Shown: positions 1-10,266, numbered from the stretch's first letter. The stretch is DNA of 64,000 bases from Dehalobacterium sp040766325 (GCA_040766325.1 JAXGQR010000005.1:1-64000), one strand, 5' to 3'. The notes: generated by a model from the sequence alone, not told the origin. Program-made: numbers and translations.

Positions 1-12
1 CCCGCGACAATC

Positions 13-2192
13 TTAATAGGGGACAAAGAGGAACATCACCGGCATATAAGATGAAACGGGTGGTGTAAAAAGGAACTCTGACTGGTCGTATTTATTCATC
101 ACCACATTCAACACCGCCTGGCTGCCGTCTTTAATAAAGCCGATGTTAGGCAGTCCATAAATCGAACCGTCCGACTGCATCCCTGCACCCATAAATAAGC
201 CGCCTCTCGGATTCGTCAATAACCCGATTCTGGACTCGGCATTGATCACAAATTTATACATCAAGCCGTAATTCCCTTTATTGATTACTTGACGTCCGGT
301 GATGGCGTCGATACCGCCTAAATGATAATCGGAATTATTGTCGGCAACAGAAAACCTTACCGGCTCATTTCCGGTCACACTCAAATGATAGGTGCGATTC
401 GCTCCAAAAAAGGTGCCCCGTTGATGTATATCCCGTTCCAGGATAGGCAGATCGGCATAAGTGGTTAAAACATCAGAACCGGCATCCACCATGACAAAGG
501 TAAACTTAACATCCCCGGTGGTGGTCAAATCCATCATGGCATAAATGCTTTGATCCGGCGCAAGAATCCCCCCGGCTCCGGCACCATCCAGCACCATCAC
601 CTGGCCCGGAGCCAAAGTGTAGGAGTCATTTAAATTTGACGCTAAAAAGCGGGCGACTCCATTTTTGCCAATGGCTAAATCGTCGGTGGAAGGTCCGCCT
701 GTGCCCTTCTTTTTTATGGTGATGACATTATTTGTCGGGCTGAGATTTTCCGCCAAAACATAAACTTTTTTCTTGACGGAGGAAATATTTTTATGAGAAT
801 AGATCAAACGCACGGAACCGCTTACCGTATCGTGATATAAAATGCCGTTTTCTTTTACCGTTTCCGGACTGTTGGAAATAAGCAGCACCGTATCGTCAAA
901 GCTTTTGGCGGTTGGTTTCAGCACCGGAAAATTCAAAGGATTAATCCCGTTTAAATTGACGATTTCGCCGGATAATGGATAATGAAGATTGTACTCCAGT
1001 TCCGTCATCACCACTTTGTCCGTCACATTCAATTCTAAGGTGAAGGGCTCGGACCATTTACCCCGGCCATCTTTCACCTTTAAGGTCACAGGAACTTTCC
1101 CCGGTTTAAAATAAGCCCTCTGCTTTCCTGTCCAATGTACTTCGGTAATCCCGTCCCCATCCGGATCCATAGCTCTCATCGGTAAAAACCACGGTTACCC
1201 CCTGATCGATGGTGTTGTTCTTGACCGAAAACTTAGCTACCCGGAGGGATATTGGGTTTTTCCAAAACCTCAATAACCTGAAGATATTTAGAACTCCATC
1301 CGCCTCGCCGGTCTTTAACCTCCAGGCTAACATAATAGGTGCCCGGGGTGGAAAATGTCTCTTTTTTTATTTTGCCAGTTCCATTCAACAATTTCATCCC
1401 CGTCCGGGTCAAAGCTCTCATCGGTGTAGATGATGGGCTCATCTACATAGACCCTATTGCGATCGACACTAAACTGAGCTACCGGCTTAGTATTAGGCTC
1501 ACCGAAAATTTCAATGGTCTGGTCAAACCAGTCACTCGAGCGCCTCGGCTGTCTTTTACTTTTAAGGCAACCACATAGACCCCCGGATCGTAATAAAATT
1601 GTTTCTGATTCATCCAAATCCGATCCACGATTTCATCCCCATCGGGATCAAAGCTTAGATCTTCATAAATAATTTCCTCCCCCACTTCCCGCCATGGTTT
1701 TTGTTGACGCTAAAACTACTTTGGGGTGGATTATTGGGCCGGCTGATCTTAATCATTTTTGTTTCATGCTGATAATCAACTTGACAGCCAAAGGCTTGCG
1801 CCACAAAACGCAAGGGTACCAAGGTTCTCCCCTCTTTAATGCTCGGCGCGACGATAAGCTCTTGGATCTCGCCATTCACTTGAGCGGTGGTTTGCCCCAC
1901 TTCCAAAAGAACTTGATGCTCCTCCCGTTTAATAGAAATGCTGCGGTTTTCCGGAGTCCAATGTACCGTACTGCCCAAGGCTTCTCCGACAAAGCGCAAG
2001 GGCACCAAGGTCACCTTGTTCTACTGCAGCAGGTACATCCAATAAAACCGGCCGTTCATCCAAATAGGCCATACGATCATTGACCTTAAGGTCAATTATT
2101 GAAGGTATATTGGCGACCGCCATTGACCCTCCGGTAAATAAAATACACCATAAAAAAACTACCAATCCCATGTAACCTATTTTTTCATACAC
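13..2192 (-). pseudogene. Secreted copper-amine-oxidase-N / PKD-repeat surface protein, multiply frameshifted
   Basis: One protein can be followed through all three minus frames. It starts at a GTG after a GAAAGGGAAA ribosome site, with a signal peptide, then two copper amine oxidase N-terminal-like repeats (each with TLVPLRFV). At least three PKD-like repeats follow, each with a DPDGDxI motif and a VKDxRG motif. A 350-residue C-terminal region (roughly 13-1179) is intact. The frame changes about six times between 1150 and 2030, mostly beside G or A runs, yet the protein sequence reads well on both sides of each break and there are few stops. This suggests either a very recent pseudogene or indel errors in repetitive sequence. 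Such proteins are normally exported wall-associated proteins of unknown ligand. Function is not assigned beyond that. Confidence 0.75.
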
Positions 2193-2262
2193 TACTTTCC
2201 CTTTCTGTCCCACATCTGCTTAACAAGAAGTCAAATATTTTCTTGTCGATGTCTCAATAAAA

Positions 2263-2880
2263 TTATCGTTCTAAACTGAAGTTGAGCAATATATTTGACG
2301 ACCAATCCTTTATATTTGTTCCCGAAAGGAAATTGCGTATTTTACCACCCTCTTTGTAATCATGAAAACAGGCTAAGCACACTTTCTTACCATTTTCTAG
2401 GCGTGCCCTGGCTTCAGATAGTCTTTCCCCGCAGGATTCGCATTCTATGGATAAAAAAATGCGGGCCTTTTCCGGCAGAGGTAGTTCCACATCTTCAATT
2501 TTGCAGAAATCCTCTGCGGGAGCAGAGAGGATCATCTGCATGCGGGCCTCTCGATCATCGCGATCTACCGGCAATTGGGAAGGATCAAGATAAACGCGGA
2601 CTCCCTTGCCTGTTTTTCTGCTGCCGATGGTAAAGGCTTGTTTGCCATGATTTTTGAAAATTAAATTGCCTTTACCGATGTTGCATCCGGCAATCACCTG
2701 AATGGCATCTACGCCACAGGCATCCGTCTCCCACAATAGCCACCAGTTCTTCATCCTCGCTCGATCTGTGCCTAATCTTTCCAGAGCAAGCACCGCAGCG
2801 CGAAAGCCCATGGCCAAACCGGGACAACGATGACCGTGAAAATCTACCGTCTTTTGCCATAACTTCTCATCATAACTCAT
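2263..2880 (-). CDS. FmdE family protein with C-terminal zinc ribbon
   Basis: The N-terminus carries the family motif FHGHRCPGLAMG and a later DACGVDAIQVIAGC stretch, which together form the FmdE fold and its metal-binding site. The C-terminus (about residues 148-175) has two Cys pairs, CESCG and CLAC, forming a treble-clef or zinc ribbon. The family is named after a subunit region of formylmethanofuran dehydrogenase but is common in bacteria without methanofuran, where it is linked to metal or formate metabolism; the substrate here is unknown. A strong GGGGAGAGG ribosome site precedes the ATG. Residues encoded by about 2730-2757 (MKNWWLLW) do not fit the family; the neighbouring frame reads DEELVAIVE there, implying two compensating single-base indels. 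Confidence 0.85.
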   Translation of the reverse strand: MSYDEKLWQKTVDFHGHRCPGLAMGFRAAVLALERLGTDRARMKNWWLLWETDACGVDAIQVIAGCNIGKGNLIFKNHGKQAFTIGSRKTGKGVRVYLDPSQLPVDRDDREARMQMILSAPAEDFCKIEDVELPLPEKARIFLSIECESCGERLSEARARLENGKKVCLACFHDYKEGGKIRNFLSGTNIKDWSSNILLNFSLER

Positions 2881-2912
2881 GTGCCTCTCCCCTTCTTCAA
2901 TATTCTCAATCT

Positions 2913-4712
2913 TTAGATCATTTTCTCCATTTCTTCCAGCATTTCTTCAAAAACCTTCAATGCTTGCTCAATCGGTTCAGGTTCATTCATATTTACTCCG
3001 GCTTTTTGCAAAAGATTTATGGGATAATCACTGCCTCCGCTTTGCAAAAATTCCAGATAGCGCTCCACCGCCGGTTGACCCTCGTCCAAGATGCCCTGCG
3101 CTAAGGCAGATGCGGCGGAAAAACCGGTGGCATATTTATAGACATAAAAAGCATTGTAAAAATGGGGAATGCGTGCCCATTCCAAAGCAATCTCTTGATC
3201 CACCACCATATCAGGGCCATAATAATCTTTATTTAACTGATAATAAATTTCCGAGAACCCTTCGCAGGTCAAAGGTTCTCCGGCCTCGGCCTTTTCATGA
3301 ATGATCTTTTCAAATTCCGCAAACATAGTCTGACGGAACACCGTGCCTCGAAATTCCTCCAGATAATGATTAATCAGATACATTTTTTCTTTTTTATCGC
3401 TAGCGTTGGCCAATAAATACTTGGTCAGAAGAGTTTCATTAACAGTTGAGGCCACTTCCGCCACAAAAATCTTATAATAGGCATAGATATAGGGTTGGGT
3501 CTGCCAGGAGTAATAGGAATGGAGGGAATGTCCTAACTCATGGGCCAGGGTAAAAACATTGTCCAAATTATTTTGATAGTTCATCAGCACATAAGGATGG
3601 GTGCCGTAAGCCCCCCAGGAATAAGCTCCGGAAGTCTTGCCCTCGTTCTCCATCACATCCACCCAGCCACTACGAATACCTTTTTTCAAATCAGAGAGAT
3701 ACCTTTCTCCCAAAGGGGCCAATCCCTTTTCCACCATGGTCACGGCATCCTCATAAGTAATTTTTCTTTTCATTTCTTTAACTAAAGGAGCGTAAATATC
3801 ATACATATGGAGCTCGGGAAGTTGAAGCAAGCGTTTTCGCAAAGCGACATAACGATAAAACAGTCCTAAACGGCTGCGCACGGTTTTAATCAAGTTGTCA
3901 TAAACCCGCACCGGTACATTATCATCATATAGGGAGGCTTCCAGAGCGGAAGGGTATTTATGTACCCGGGCATAAAAAATATCTTTCTTGACACTGGTGC
4001 TCAGCAACGCTCCTAAGGTATTTTTTTGCTTGCCATAGGTATCATAGAGAGCCTTAAAGGCATCCATGCGTACCTGGCGCTTTTCGCTTTCCATAAACTT
4101 GATATAGTTACCGTGGGTGAGCGCCACTCGATCGCCGTCTTCATCGGTAATTTCGGGAAACTTAAGATCCGCGTTATTAAGCATGCTAAAAATATTTTTA
4201 GGTCCGGCGCCCAATTCCCCGGTCATGGAAATGATTTCTTCTTCCCGCGGGGATAAAGTATGCTCTTTCATGCGCAAAATCTCTTCTAAATAAAAGCGAT
4301 ATAAGGAAAGACCCGGTTCCCGATTTAAAAACCCTTCCAAGGTTTGGGGGTCAATGGCCAATATTTCCGGTTGAATAAAGGACAAGGCTTCCCCAATGGT
4401 CACCATCAGACTCTGGGCCTGATCCCTCATGCCCTGGTATTGGGCCTTAGCGTTATTTTCATCCTTCCGCATACTGGCATAAACAAAAACCTTATCGGAA
4501 ATTTGCCCGATCTCATCTTGTAGGCGGAGACAATTTAACAAATCTTGGGGCGAGTCTCCTAATTTATTGCGAAATTCCTCCATCCGAGGCAAAATTTCTT
4601 TTATTTTAACAAAATCCTGTTCCCACATTTCATCATTAGCGTAGATCTCTTCTAAACGCCATTTATATTCCTCAGGAATCTGGTCCCTTTGCTTTAAACT
4701 TTTATCTTCCAT
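2913..4712 (-). CDS. pepF: Oligoendopeptidase F (M3 metallopeptidase)
   Basis: A cytosolic zinc peptidase that degrades short peptides. The zinc site HELGHS lies about two thirds along the protein, with the downstream glutamate region (FVAEVASTVNE) typical of M3 enzymes. Length is about 600 residues, as usual for PepF. The reading frame is open to 4733, but the ATG at 4712 is chosen because a clear AGGAGTGG ribosome site sits just upstream of it, between the two possible starts. No stop, frameshift or missing catalytic residue is seen. It lies alone between the FmdE-like gene and a divergent DUF3243 gene. Confidence 0.93.
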   Translation of the reverse strand: MEDKSLKQRDQIPEEYKWRLEEIYANDEMWEQDFVKIKEILPRMEEFRNKLGDSPQDLLNCLRLQDEIGQISDKVFVYASMRKDENNAKAQYQGMRDQAQSLMVTIGEALSFIQPEILAIDPQTLEGFLNREPGLSLYRFYLEEILRMKEHTLSPREEEIISMTGELGAGPKNIFSMLNNADLKFPEITDEDGDRVALTHGNYIKFMESEKRQVRMDAFKALYDTYGKQKNTLGALLSTSVKKDIFYARVHKYPSALEASLYDDNVPVRVYDNLIKTVRSRLGLFYRYVALRKRLLQLPELHMYDIYAPLVKEMKRKITYEDAVTMVEKGLAPLGERYLSDLKKGIRSGWVDVMENEGKTSGAYSWGAYGTHPYVLMNYQNNLDNVFTLAHELGHSLHSYYSWQTQPYIYAYYKIFVAEVASTVNETLLTKYLLANASDKKEKMYLINHYLEEFRGTVFRQTMFAEFEKIIHEKAEAGEPLTCEGFSEIYYQLNKDYYGPDMVVDQEIALEWARIPHFYNAFYVYKYATGFSAASALAQGILDEGQPAVERYLEFLQSGGSDYPINLLQKAGVNMNEPEPIEQALKVFEEMLEEMEKMI

Positions 4713-4963
4713 AATAATGCCACTCCTTTCCACTATCTAGCTTATCATAACCCCGGTTTTCATGAAAGTCTTTTTAAAGATGAGATATTATTATTATTTT
4801 CTCCCGTCACTTTGAAACCAATGCAATGCACTTATCATCGTTTTATGTAAATCCCTTTGAGGTTCATCAGAAAGCCAAATTTATCAAATTTCCGCGCTGA
4901 TGATGCATGTAAATCAATTTTCGTGAAATACTATGGATACGTTAAAAAAGGAGGCGAAGTCAT

Positions 4964-5239
4964 TTGGAAGAAATGAAAAAGATGCTAAATCAATTGGATA
5001 CTTCTTCATGGGAGAATTATAAACGTTCTTTAGGAGAAGCCATGGAAATTGCCCAAGATTTCGGCATTACCGAGAATGAAATTTCAAAGCTAGCCCAAAC
5101 TTTAGGTAGTTACATGCACGATAATATTAATCCCGATATTCCTGAAAATAATGCCTTAAAGGAATTATGGGAGGTAGCAAATCCGGAGGAGCAAGCCACA
5201 CTTACCAATTTAATGATGAAATTAGTCAAAAAAAGCTAA
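4964..5239 (+). CDS. DUF3243 family small protein
   Basis: A 91-residue soluble acidic protein beginning at a TTG placed after an AAAGGAGG ribosome site. The SSWENYK start, the central helical GITENEISKLAQTLG segment and the NPEEQATLTNLMMKLV end match the DUF3243 family found across Bacillota (B. subtilis YmfJ type). No enzymatic motif is present and the function is unknown. A short GC-rich hairpin followed by a T-run lies about 45 bases after the stop, so it is probably transcribed alone. Confidence 0.8.
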   Translation: MEEMKKMLNQLDTSSWENYKRSLGEAMEIAQDFGITENEISKLAQTLGSYMHDNINPDIPENNALKELWEVANPEEQATLTNLMMKLVKKS

Positions 5240-5282
5240 CACCAGGAAATAACATTGATATCTACCGGCAAGTTTAGGAAAA

Positions 5283-5310
5283 GGGGGCGCTGAGCGCTCT
5301 TTTTTCTTTT
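5283..5310 (+). terminator. Intrinsic terminator after the DUF3243 gene
   Basis: GGGGGCGC-TGA-GCGCTC hairpin immediately followed by TTTTTTCTTTT. It is short but GC-rich and correctly placed after the upstream stop codon. Confidence 0.55.
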
Positions 5311-5422
5311 ATTTTATCCCGGAAAATCTTATTTGACGGCAGGAATCAGAGAAAATTTACCGAAAAATTAAGCAACGAAACAGATTTGGCACATGGTAAA
5401 ATGCGCCCGGAAAGGATTTTTT

Positions 5423-6085
5423 ATGAATATTAATGTTTTTATAGCCCATTTTGATGATGCGGTGGGTTATGATTTAGAAATTATAAATGAACATGCCACC
5501 ATTCAGGACTATTTGCATGCCATAAATGACTTCCAGAATAAATATGTAGAGAACTGTAAGGGTTGTGACGGATGCTGCTATGAGCGGATTCCTCTTACCT
5601 CCATCGATGTCCTCACTTACCTGGGGGATCCCGATCTTCCCCTGTCGCCCTTTATTGATCAATACTGCCAAGTTAGCGGCACCGGACCGGTATTGGACAT
5701 CTCCTTAAGAAGAAACCCGGATCAATCCTGCATATTTTTAGATCGGGAACAAAAATGCTGCCGCCGTCACCCCCAACGCTCTTTTGTTTGCCAATCCTTT
5801 GTTTGTCTGCCTCATTGCGAAAAAGCGGGCCAACTAAGGGATATTATACTCAATGTAGGGGAAGACGACTTAGTACACCGCTATCTTAAAGAGGCCAAAG
5901 AAAAGGGAACCGCTCCTGTTATTCATGAAAATAACGAAGCCGCTCCCACACTCACCGATTACCCGGGAAACATCTTTACCGGGAAAAAACATTATCAAGA
6001 AATCAGGATCAAGGATGTTTTACCTGAAACCCTTTGGCAGAAATTATTTAAATCTTCATCCCCGCAGCTAAAGCCTTCAGATTAA
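5423..6085 (+). CDS. YkgJ-like zinc/iron-chelating Cys-cluster protein
   Basis: Contains the CKGCDGCCYE motif (about residues 46-55) and a later CIFLDREQKCCRRHPQRSFVC block typical of the YkgJ / UPF0153 family, predicted to hold a metal or Fe-S cluster. About 220 residues. The open frame extends 10 codons further upstream, but the ATG at 5423 follows a GGAAAGGA ribosome site at good spacing and is preferred. Its 3' end overlaps the convergent iorB stop by 38 bases. The cellular role of the family is poorly defined. Confidence 0.8.
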   Translation: MNINVFIAHFDDAVGYDLEIINEHATIQDYLHAINDFQNKYVENCKGCDGCCYERIPLTSIDVLTYLGDPDLPLSPFIDQYCQVSGTGPVLDISLRRNPDQSCIFLDREQKCCRRHPQRSFVCQSFVCLPHCEKAGQLRDIILNVGEDDLVHRYLKEAKEKGTAPVIHENNEAAPTLTDYPGNIFTGKKHYQEIRIKDVLPETLWQKLFKSSSPQLKPSD

Positions 6086-6623
6086 CTTCATGAACTTTTT
6101 CCGGGAGACTGGCCTTTAAAAGCTCGCTCCATTCAATATCATCCAGATCCAAGGCTTTGATTAAGGACCCCAGTAAAATCATATTCTGGGCCTTAATATT
6201 GCCTAACTCTTCGGCCATGGATACGGCATCAAAGGATTTTACATGCTCCACCTGTTCCCGGATCTTATTAATGATATTTTCCGGATAGGCCTGTTGGCCG
6301 ATTAAAACAGGCAGGGAATAGATCTCATGATCATTAATTAAAAGTTTGCCGCCTTCTTTTAAATAGGGCAGACTACGCAAAGCCTCGACTTTTTCAAAAG
6401 CCAGAATCACATCTGCTTCACCGTGGTCAATAATGGGAGAATAGACTTTTTTCCCGTATTTGATCTGGGTGGTCACGCTGCCTCCTCTTTGTGCCATACC
6501 ATGGATTTCGGACATTTTTACATCATAGCCCAATTGCAATAAGCCTTCCGTCAAAATCTTAGAGGCAAGAATCGTGCCCTGACCCCCAACTCCGACTAAT
6601 AAAACGCTCTTCGTCTTAGACAT
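6048..6623 (-). CDS. iorB: Indolepyruvate ferredoxin oxidoreductase, beta subunit
   Basis: Gamma-domain-type subunit of the 2-oxoacid:ferredoxin oxidoreductase family; starts LLVGVGGQGTILASKIL and carries EIHGMAQRGGSV, both hallmarks of IorB. With IorA it oxidatively decarboxylates aryl pyruvates from aromatic amino acids to aryl-acetyl-CoA, reducing ferredoxin, or runs in reverse for amino-acid synthesis. The chosen ATG at 6623 lies one base beyond the iorA stop and follows AAGGTGGG, so translation is probably coupled to iorA. The longer open frame to 6704 lies inside iorA. Confidence 0.92.
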   Translation of the reverse strand: MSKTKSVLLVGVGGQGTILASKILTEGLLQLGYDVKMSEIHGMAQRGGSVTTQIKYGKKVYSPIIDHGEADVILAFEKVEALRSLPYLKEGGKLLINDHEIYSLPVLIGQQAYPENIINKIREQVEHVKSFDAVSMAEELGNIKAQNMILLGSLIKALDLDDIEWSELLKASLPEKVHEVNLKALAAGMKI

Positions 6624-6624
6624 T

Positions 6625-8385
6625 CTACTCACCCACCTTTTCAATGGCATCAAATTTACAGACCTGGCGACATAAGGTACATCCATTGCAGGAGGCCTGG
6701 TCAATGATCATCTGATTATTCTTATAGGAAATCGCCGGACAACCAATGCGCAGACAGGCTTTGCATCTGGTGCATTTTTCCTGATCAATGACACAGTGGA
6801 GATGCGCCCGTTTTTTCTGTACAGGTTTTAACAGCGCACAAGGCTGTTTGGTAATAATAACAAAAGGCTCCGTTGCTTCATAAGCTTCCTGGACCGCTTT
6901 TCTCGTGGCTGTTAAATCATACGGATCAACTACCCGAATATTTTTCTCCTCGATGCCCACGGCTTTGACCAATCCTTCAATATCTATCACCGGTGCCGGA
7001 TTACCTTGTAAGGTTTTTCCCGTACCCGGGTTTTCTTGATGGCCCGTCATGGCGGTAATACTATTATCCAGAATCACCATCACCATGGGGGTCTGATTAT
7101 AAACAGCATCGATTAATCCTGTAATACCGGAATGGAAGAAGGTAGAGTCGCCGATAAAACCAAAGACCTTGTCCGCCCTGCCGCCTTGCATGGCCGCCCG
7201 TTTAAAGCCCAGCCCGGCAGATATCCCGGCCCCCATGCAGATTACAACATCCGTCACATTAAGAGGGGGGGCCATCCCCAAGGTGTAGCAGCCGATATCT
7301 CCGGTGGCAACCACATCCTTATACTTACTTACGGCATAAAATATTCCCCGGTGGGGACATCCGGCACATAAAACGGGAGGTCTGCCCGGTACGGTGAGAT
7401 CTGTTGTGTAAGCTGTTCTTTTTTCAGCAGGCAGCAAAGCCTGACGAATCATCTGAGGTGTTAATTCGCCACAACGGGGAATGAATTCCTTACCGATACA
7501 ATCAATGCCGAGAGCGCGTACCGCGTTTTCTATATAGGGCTCACCCTCTTCAATCACATAAAGCCTGTCCACGGCCTTGGCAAAATTTTTGATCATTTGA
7601 TCCGGCAGGGGATGACTAAAGCCGATCTTGAGGTAGGAGGCCTTATCCCCAAAGACTTCCTTGGCATGCTGGTAGGAAATACCGCTGGTAATGATACCGA
7701 TTTTTTTCTTACCCCATTCAATGCGGTTCAAGGGAGAACGGTTGGAATAAGCCTGTAGAGCCAACAATCTCTCTTCAACTTCAAAATGCTTTACTCGGGA
7801 ATGAGCCGGTACCATAATATATTTTTTAATATTTTTCTCATAGTCCTTGACGCCGACTTCTACCCTGTCTGCTAATTCAACTAAACTCTTGCTATGGCAA
7901 ACCCGGGTGGTAACCCGAAATAATACCGGCGTATCGAATTTTTCGCTGATGGTAAAGGCTTCTTTAACAAAATCTTTACATTCCTGGCTGTCGGAGGGCT
8001 CTACCATTGCCACCTTGGCAAAGGGGGCATAAAGCCTGTTGTCCTGTTCATTTTGAGAACTGTGAGCTCCCGGGTCATCTGCCGAAACCAGCACCAACCC
8101 CCCGTTAACCCCTTCATAAGCAATGGTAAATAAGGGATCCGCCGCCACATTTAATCCTACATGCTTCATCGCTGCCAAAGACCGAGCTCCTCCAATAGAG
8201 GAACCGCAAACAACTTCTACCGCTACTTTTTCATTAGGTGCCCATTCAGCGTAAATCTCCTGATACTGAGCAATATTTTCCAGAATCTCTGTACTGGGTG
8301 TACCGGGGTACGCCGCTGCGACCAGACACCCGGCTTCATAAGCACCGCGGGCGATGGCCTCATTCCCGGACATGATCTTCTTCAT
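6625..8385 (-). CDS. iorA: Indolepyruvate ferredoxin oxidoreductase, alpha subunit
   Basis: A 586-residue TPP-dependent subunit. The N-terminal pyrimidine-binding domain includes AAYPGTPSTE. The central CPHRGIFYAV and the TPP/Mg motif GDSTFFHSG...NS mark the pyrophosphate domain. The C-terminus has two 4Fe-4S motifs, CTRCKACLRIGCP and CNGCTLCRQVC. It forms a heterodimer with IorB and passes electrons to ferredoxin. It is the first gene of the two-gene operon. It marks amino-acid-fermenting or peptide-using anaerobic metabolism. No lesions were seen. Confidence 0.95.
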   Translation of the reverse strand: MKKIMSGNEAIARGAYEAGCLVAAAYPGTPSTEILENIAQYQEIYAEWAPNEKVAVEVVCGSSIGGARSLAAMKHVGLNVAADPLFTIAYEGVNGGLVLVSADDPGAHSSQNEQDNRLYAPFAKVAMVEPSDSQECKDFVKEAFTISEKFDTPVLFRVTTRVCHSKSLVELADRVEVGVKDYEKNIKKYIMVPAHSRVKHFEVEERLLALQAYSNRSPLNRIEWGKKKIGIITSGISYQHAKEVFGDKASYLKIGFSHPLPDQMIKNFAKAVDRLYVIEEGEPYIENAVRALGIDCIGKEFIPRCGELTPQMIRQALLPAEKRTAYTTDLTVPGRPPVLCAGCPHRGIFYAVSKYKDVVATGDIGCYTLGMAPPLNVTDVVICMGAGISAGLGFKRAAMQGGRADKVFGFIGDSTFFHSGITGLIDAVYNQTPMVMVILDNSITAMTGHQENPGTGKTLQGNPAPVIDIEGLVKAVGIEEKNIRVVDPYDLTATRKAVQEAYEATEPFVIITKQPCALLKPVQKKRAHLHCVIDQEKCTRCKACLRIGCPAISYKNNQMIIDQASCNGCTLCRQVCKFDAIEKVGE

Positions 8386-8495
8386 CCTATTTCCTCCTTA
8401 CAATCACACTCAAAAATCTATCAAAAAAACAACGTTACATCCACTCACATAATAAGTCCTATAAATTACATTCTACCACATAATAATAAGTTTCC

Positions 8496-9251
8496 TCAAT
8501 CCTTCTTTTGGCTGGGAAATTGCGCTAAGAGCAGAGCTAACCGCTCATAAACGCCCTCCATAAAGGGTGTAAATTCATCCTCAATGAGCTGGAGAGCTTC
8601 TTCTAACACTTCAGACATGGCCCAAGGATCCGATTTGACCACGCCGTGTCTTTTTTGCAATTGAACGGCATATTTCTTCGTTAAATGAATGGGAGTAACA
8701 TCATCTAAACAAAAAAACTCCGGCATTTTTTGGAAGGCTCCTTTAATCTTACTTGCCTCTATCTGAAAATACTGACCTAAAATCTGAGAATAATCCTCAA
8801 TGGCGCCCTCATCCGCCAATTCTTCCTGAAACTCCTTCAACAAATAGGAGTAGCGTTCAGCAGTAATAAGATCATAGGCCATTTCAATAAAGTTATGAGC
8901 TTTCCATAGACCCATTTGTGGGGGAATCCCGCAGGTTTTTATCACTTGATCCACAATCAAGGATCCACGCTGGAAACAATACCCCTGATTTTGTCCGTCG
9001 AAGGACTGATCCGCATAAAAATCCACTCCTTGAGGATTGGCACCGTGACTGATTATCCCACGGGCAAAATCAAGATGTTCCCGGTAGTAAGTGCGGCAAA
9101 ACCGATAAAAATCCAGCCCCATCTCATGGGTCTCATCTCGATGGAGCCCAATCACATTCGCCAGGTCGGGAAAGACACTCCCCAGAATCGCTCCGGCTCC
9201 TATGTTTTCTATTGATTTCTGTGCCACCAGCATATGGGTCAAGGGAAACAT
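8496..9251 (-). CDS. Uncharacterised protein, possible metal-dependent phospholipase C-like fold
   Basis: A 251-residue soluble protein beginning FPLTHMLVAQKSI, with GSVFPDLANVIGLHRDETHEMG near the N-terminus and HNFIEMAYD in the middle. The pattern of H/D residues (a TH near the start, FPD, later H and E on helices) resembles the zinc-dependent phospholipase C / hydrolase superfamily, but similarity is too weak for a firm call. It has an AAAGGAG ribosome site but long spacing to the ATG. No signal peptide. It is transcribed toward iorA with a 110-base gap. Confidence 0.6.
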   Translation of the reverse strand: MFPLTHMLVAQKSIENIGAGAILGSVFPDLANVIGLHRDETHEMGLDFYRFCRTYYREHLDFARGIISHGANPQGVDFYADQSFDGQNQGYCFQRGSLIVDQVIKTCGIPPQMGLWKAHNFIEMAYDLITAERYSYLLKEFQEELADEGAIEDYSQILGQYFQIEASKIKGAFQKMPEFFCLDDVTPIHLTKKYAVQLQKRHGVVKSDPWAMSEVLEEALQLIEDEFTPFMEGVYERLALLLAQFPSQKKD

Positions 9252-9377
9252 AATAATATAATTCTCCTTTAATTTAAGTATTTTTTTCCGATAAAAAATT
9301 TGATCTTCAGGTGCTTGATAAACAACTTTAATACTACTATTATATAGTCAAATGCTTTGAAAAGGATAGTGATATTT

Positions 9378-10256
9378 TTGAAAGTGAAAGAAACCGGTCG
9401 GGATATCCTTTTAATTATCCTAGGTTCCATATTTGTTGCCCTTTCAATCAATGTGTTTATTATGCCTAACCATTTTGTCGCCGGCGGTATCTCCGGTTTG
9501 GCCATCATGACCAACCATTTTACGAGCTGGTCCGTAGGCCTTTTAATCGCCCTTTATAACATTCCTATTATGATCTGGGCCCGCAAGGAACTAACCATTC
9601 GTTTTATTGTTTATACCCTTCTGGCCATCGCGCTCCAATCTGTCATGTTGGAATATATCACCCCAACCACCTATACTAACGATCCTTTGCTGGCCGGTAT
9701 TTTTGGCGGGGTATTAATGGGTGTGGGCGCCGGCACGATTATCCGGCAGTCCGGTTCTTCCGGCGGGATGGATGTAGTCGGTATTGTCTTACGCAAAAAA
9801 TTAGGTATTAGCGTCGGCACCGTATCCTCCCTATCCAATTTGGTTATTATAAGCGTGGCGGCCCTGATCTTTGGTCTGGAACCGGCCATGTACACCATCA
9901 TCTCAATATTAATCACCGGTTTATCTGTCGATCTGGTTCAAAAAGGATTAAATACAAGGCTTACGGCGATGATTGTTTCCAATGCCTCCAATGAAATCAA
10001 AGAAGCGATCATGACTCAGCTGAATCGCGGTGTTACCCTGATACACGGCAGAGGAGGGTTTGAAGATGTTGATAAGGATATTATTTTTTGCGTCGTCAAT
10101 CAGTTCGAACTACCCCGGTTAAAAGAATTTGTTACAAATATTGATGCTAACGCTTTTATGACCATTTCCCAAACCACGGAGGTGCTAGGGCGCTTTTCCG
10201 AGCATTCCTTCCTGTGGAAAAAAGAACCCAAAAAACCGCTAACGATCAAAGAATGA
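9378..10256 (+). CDS. YitT family membrane protein
   Basis: Integral membrane protein with about five to six hydrophobic helices (DUF161/YitT_membrane), including the typical GSIFVALSINVF, PNHFVAGGISG and RQSGSSGGMDVVG segments, then a cytosolic DUF2179 domain (about the last 80 residues, with HGRGGFEDVDKDIIFCVV). Function is unknown; a transporter or secondary carrier role is proposed for relatives. The frame is open from 9357, but the TTG at 9378 follows AAAGGATAG and is preferred. It is separated by only 10 bases from the nucleoside kinase and so is likely co-transcribed with it. Confidence 0.85.
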   Translation: MKVKETGRDILLIILGSIFVALSINVFIMPNHFVAGGISGLAIMTNHFTSWSVGLLIALYNIPIMIWARKELTIRFIVYTLLAIALQSVMLEYITPTTYTNDPLLAGIFGGVLMGVGAGTIIRQSGSSGGMDVVGIVLRKKLGISVGTVSSLSNLVIISVAALIFGLEPAMYTIISILITGLSVDLVQKGLNTRLTAMIVSNASNEIKEAIMTQLNRGVTLIHGRGGFEDVDKDIIFCVVNQFELPRLKEFVTNIDANAFMTISQTTEVLGRFSEHSFLWKKEPKKPLTIKE

Positions 10257-10266
10257 AGGTGAAAAA

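Noticed and set aside
1694..2083. 129-codon plus-strand frame
   Set aside because: Antisense of the copper amine oxidase N-like repeats, which read clearly on the minus strand.
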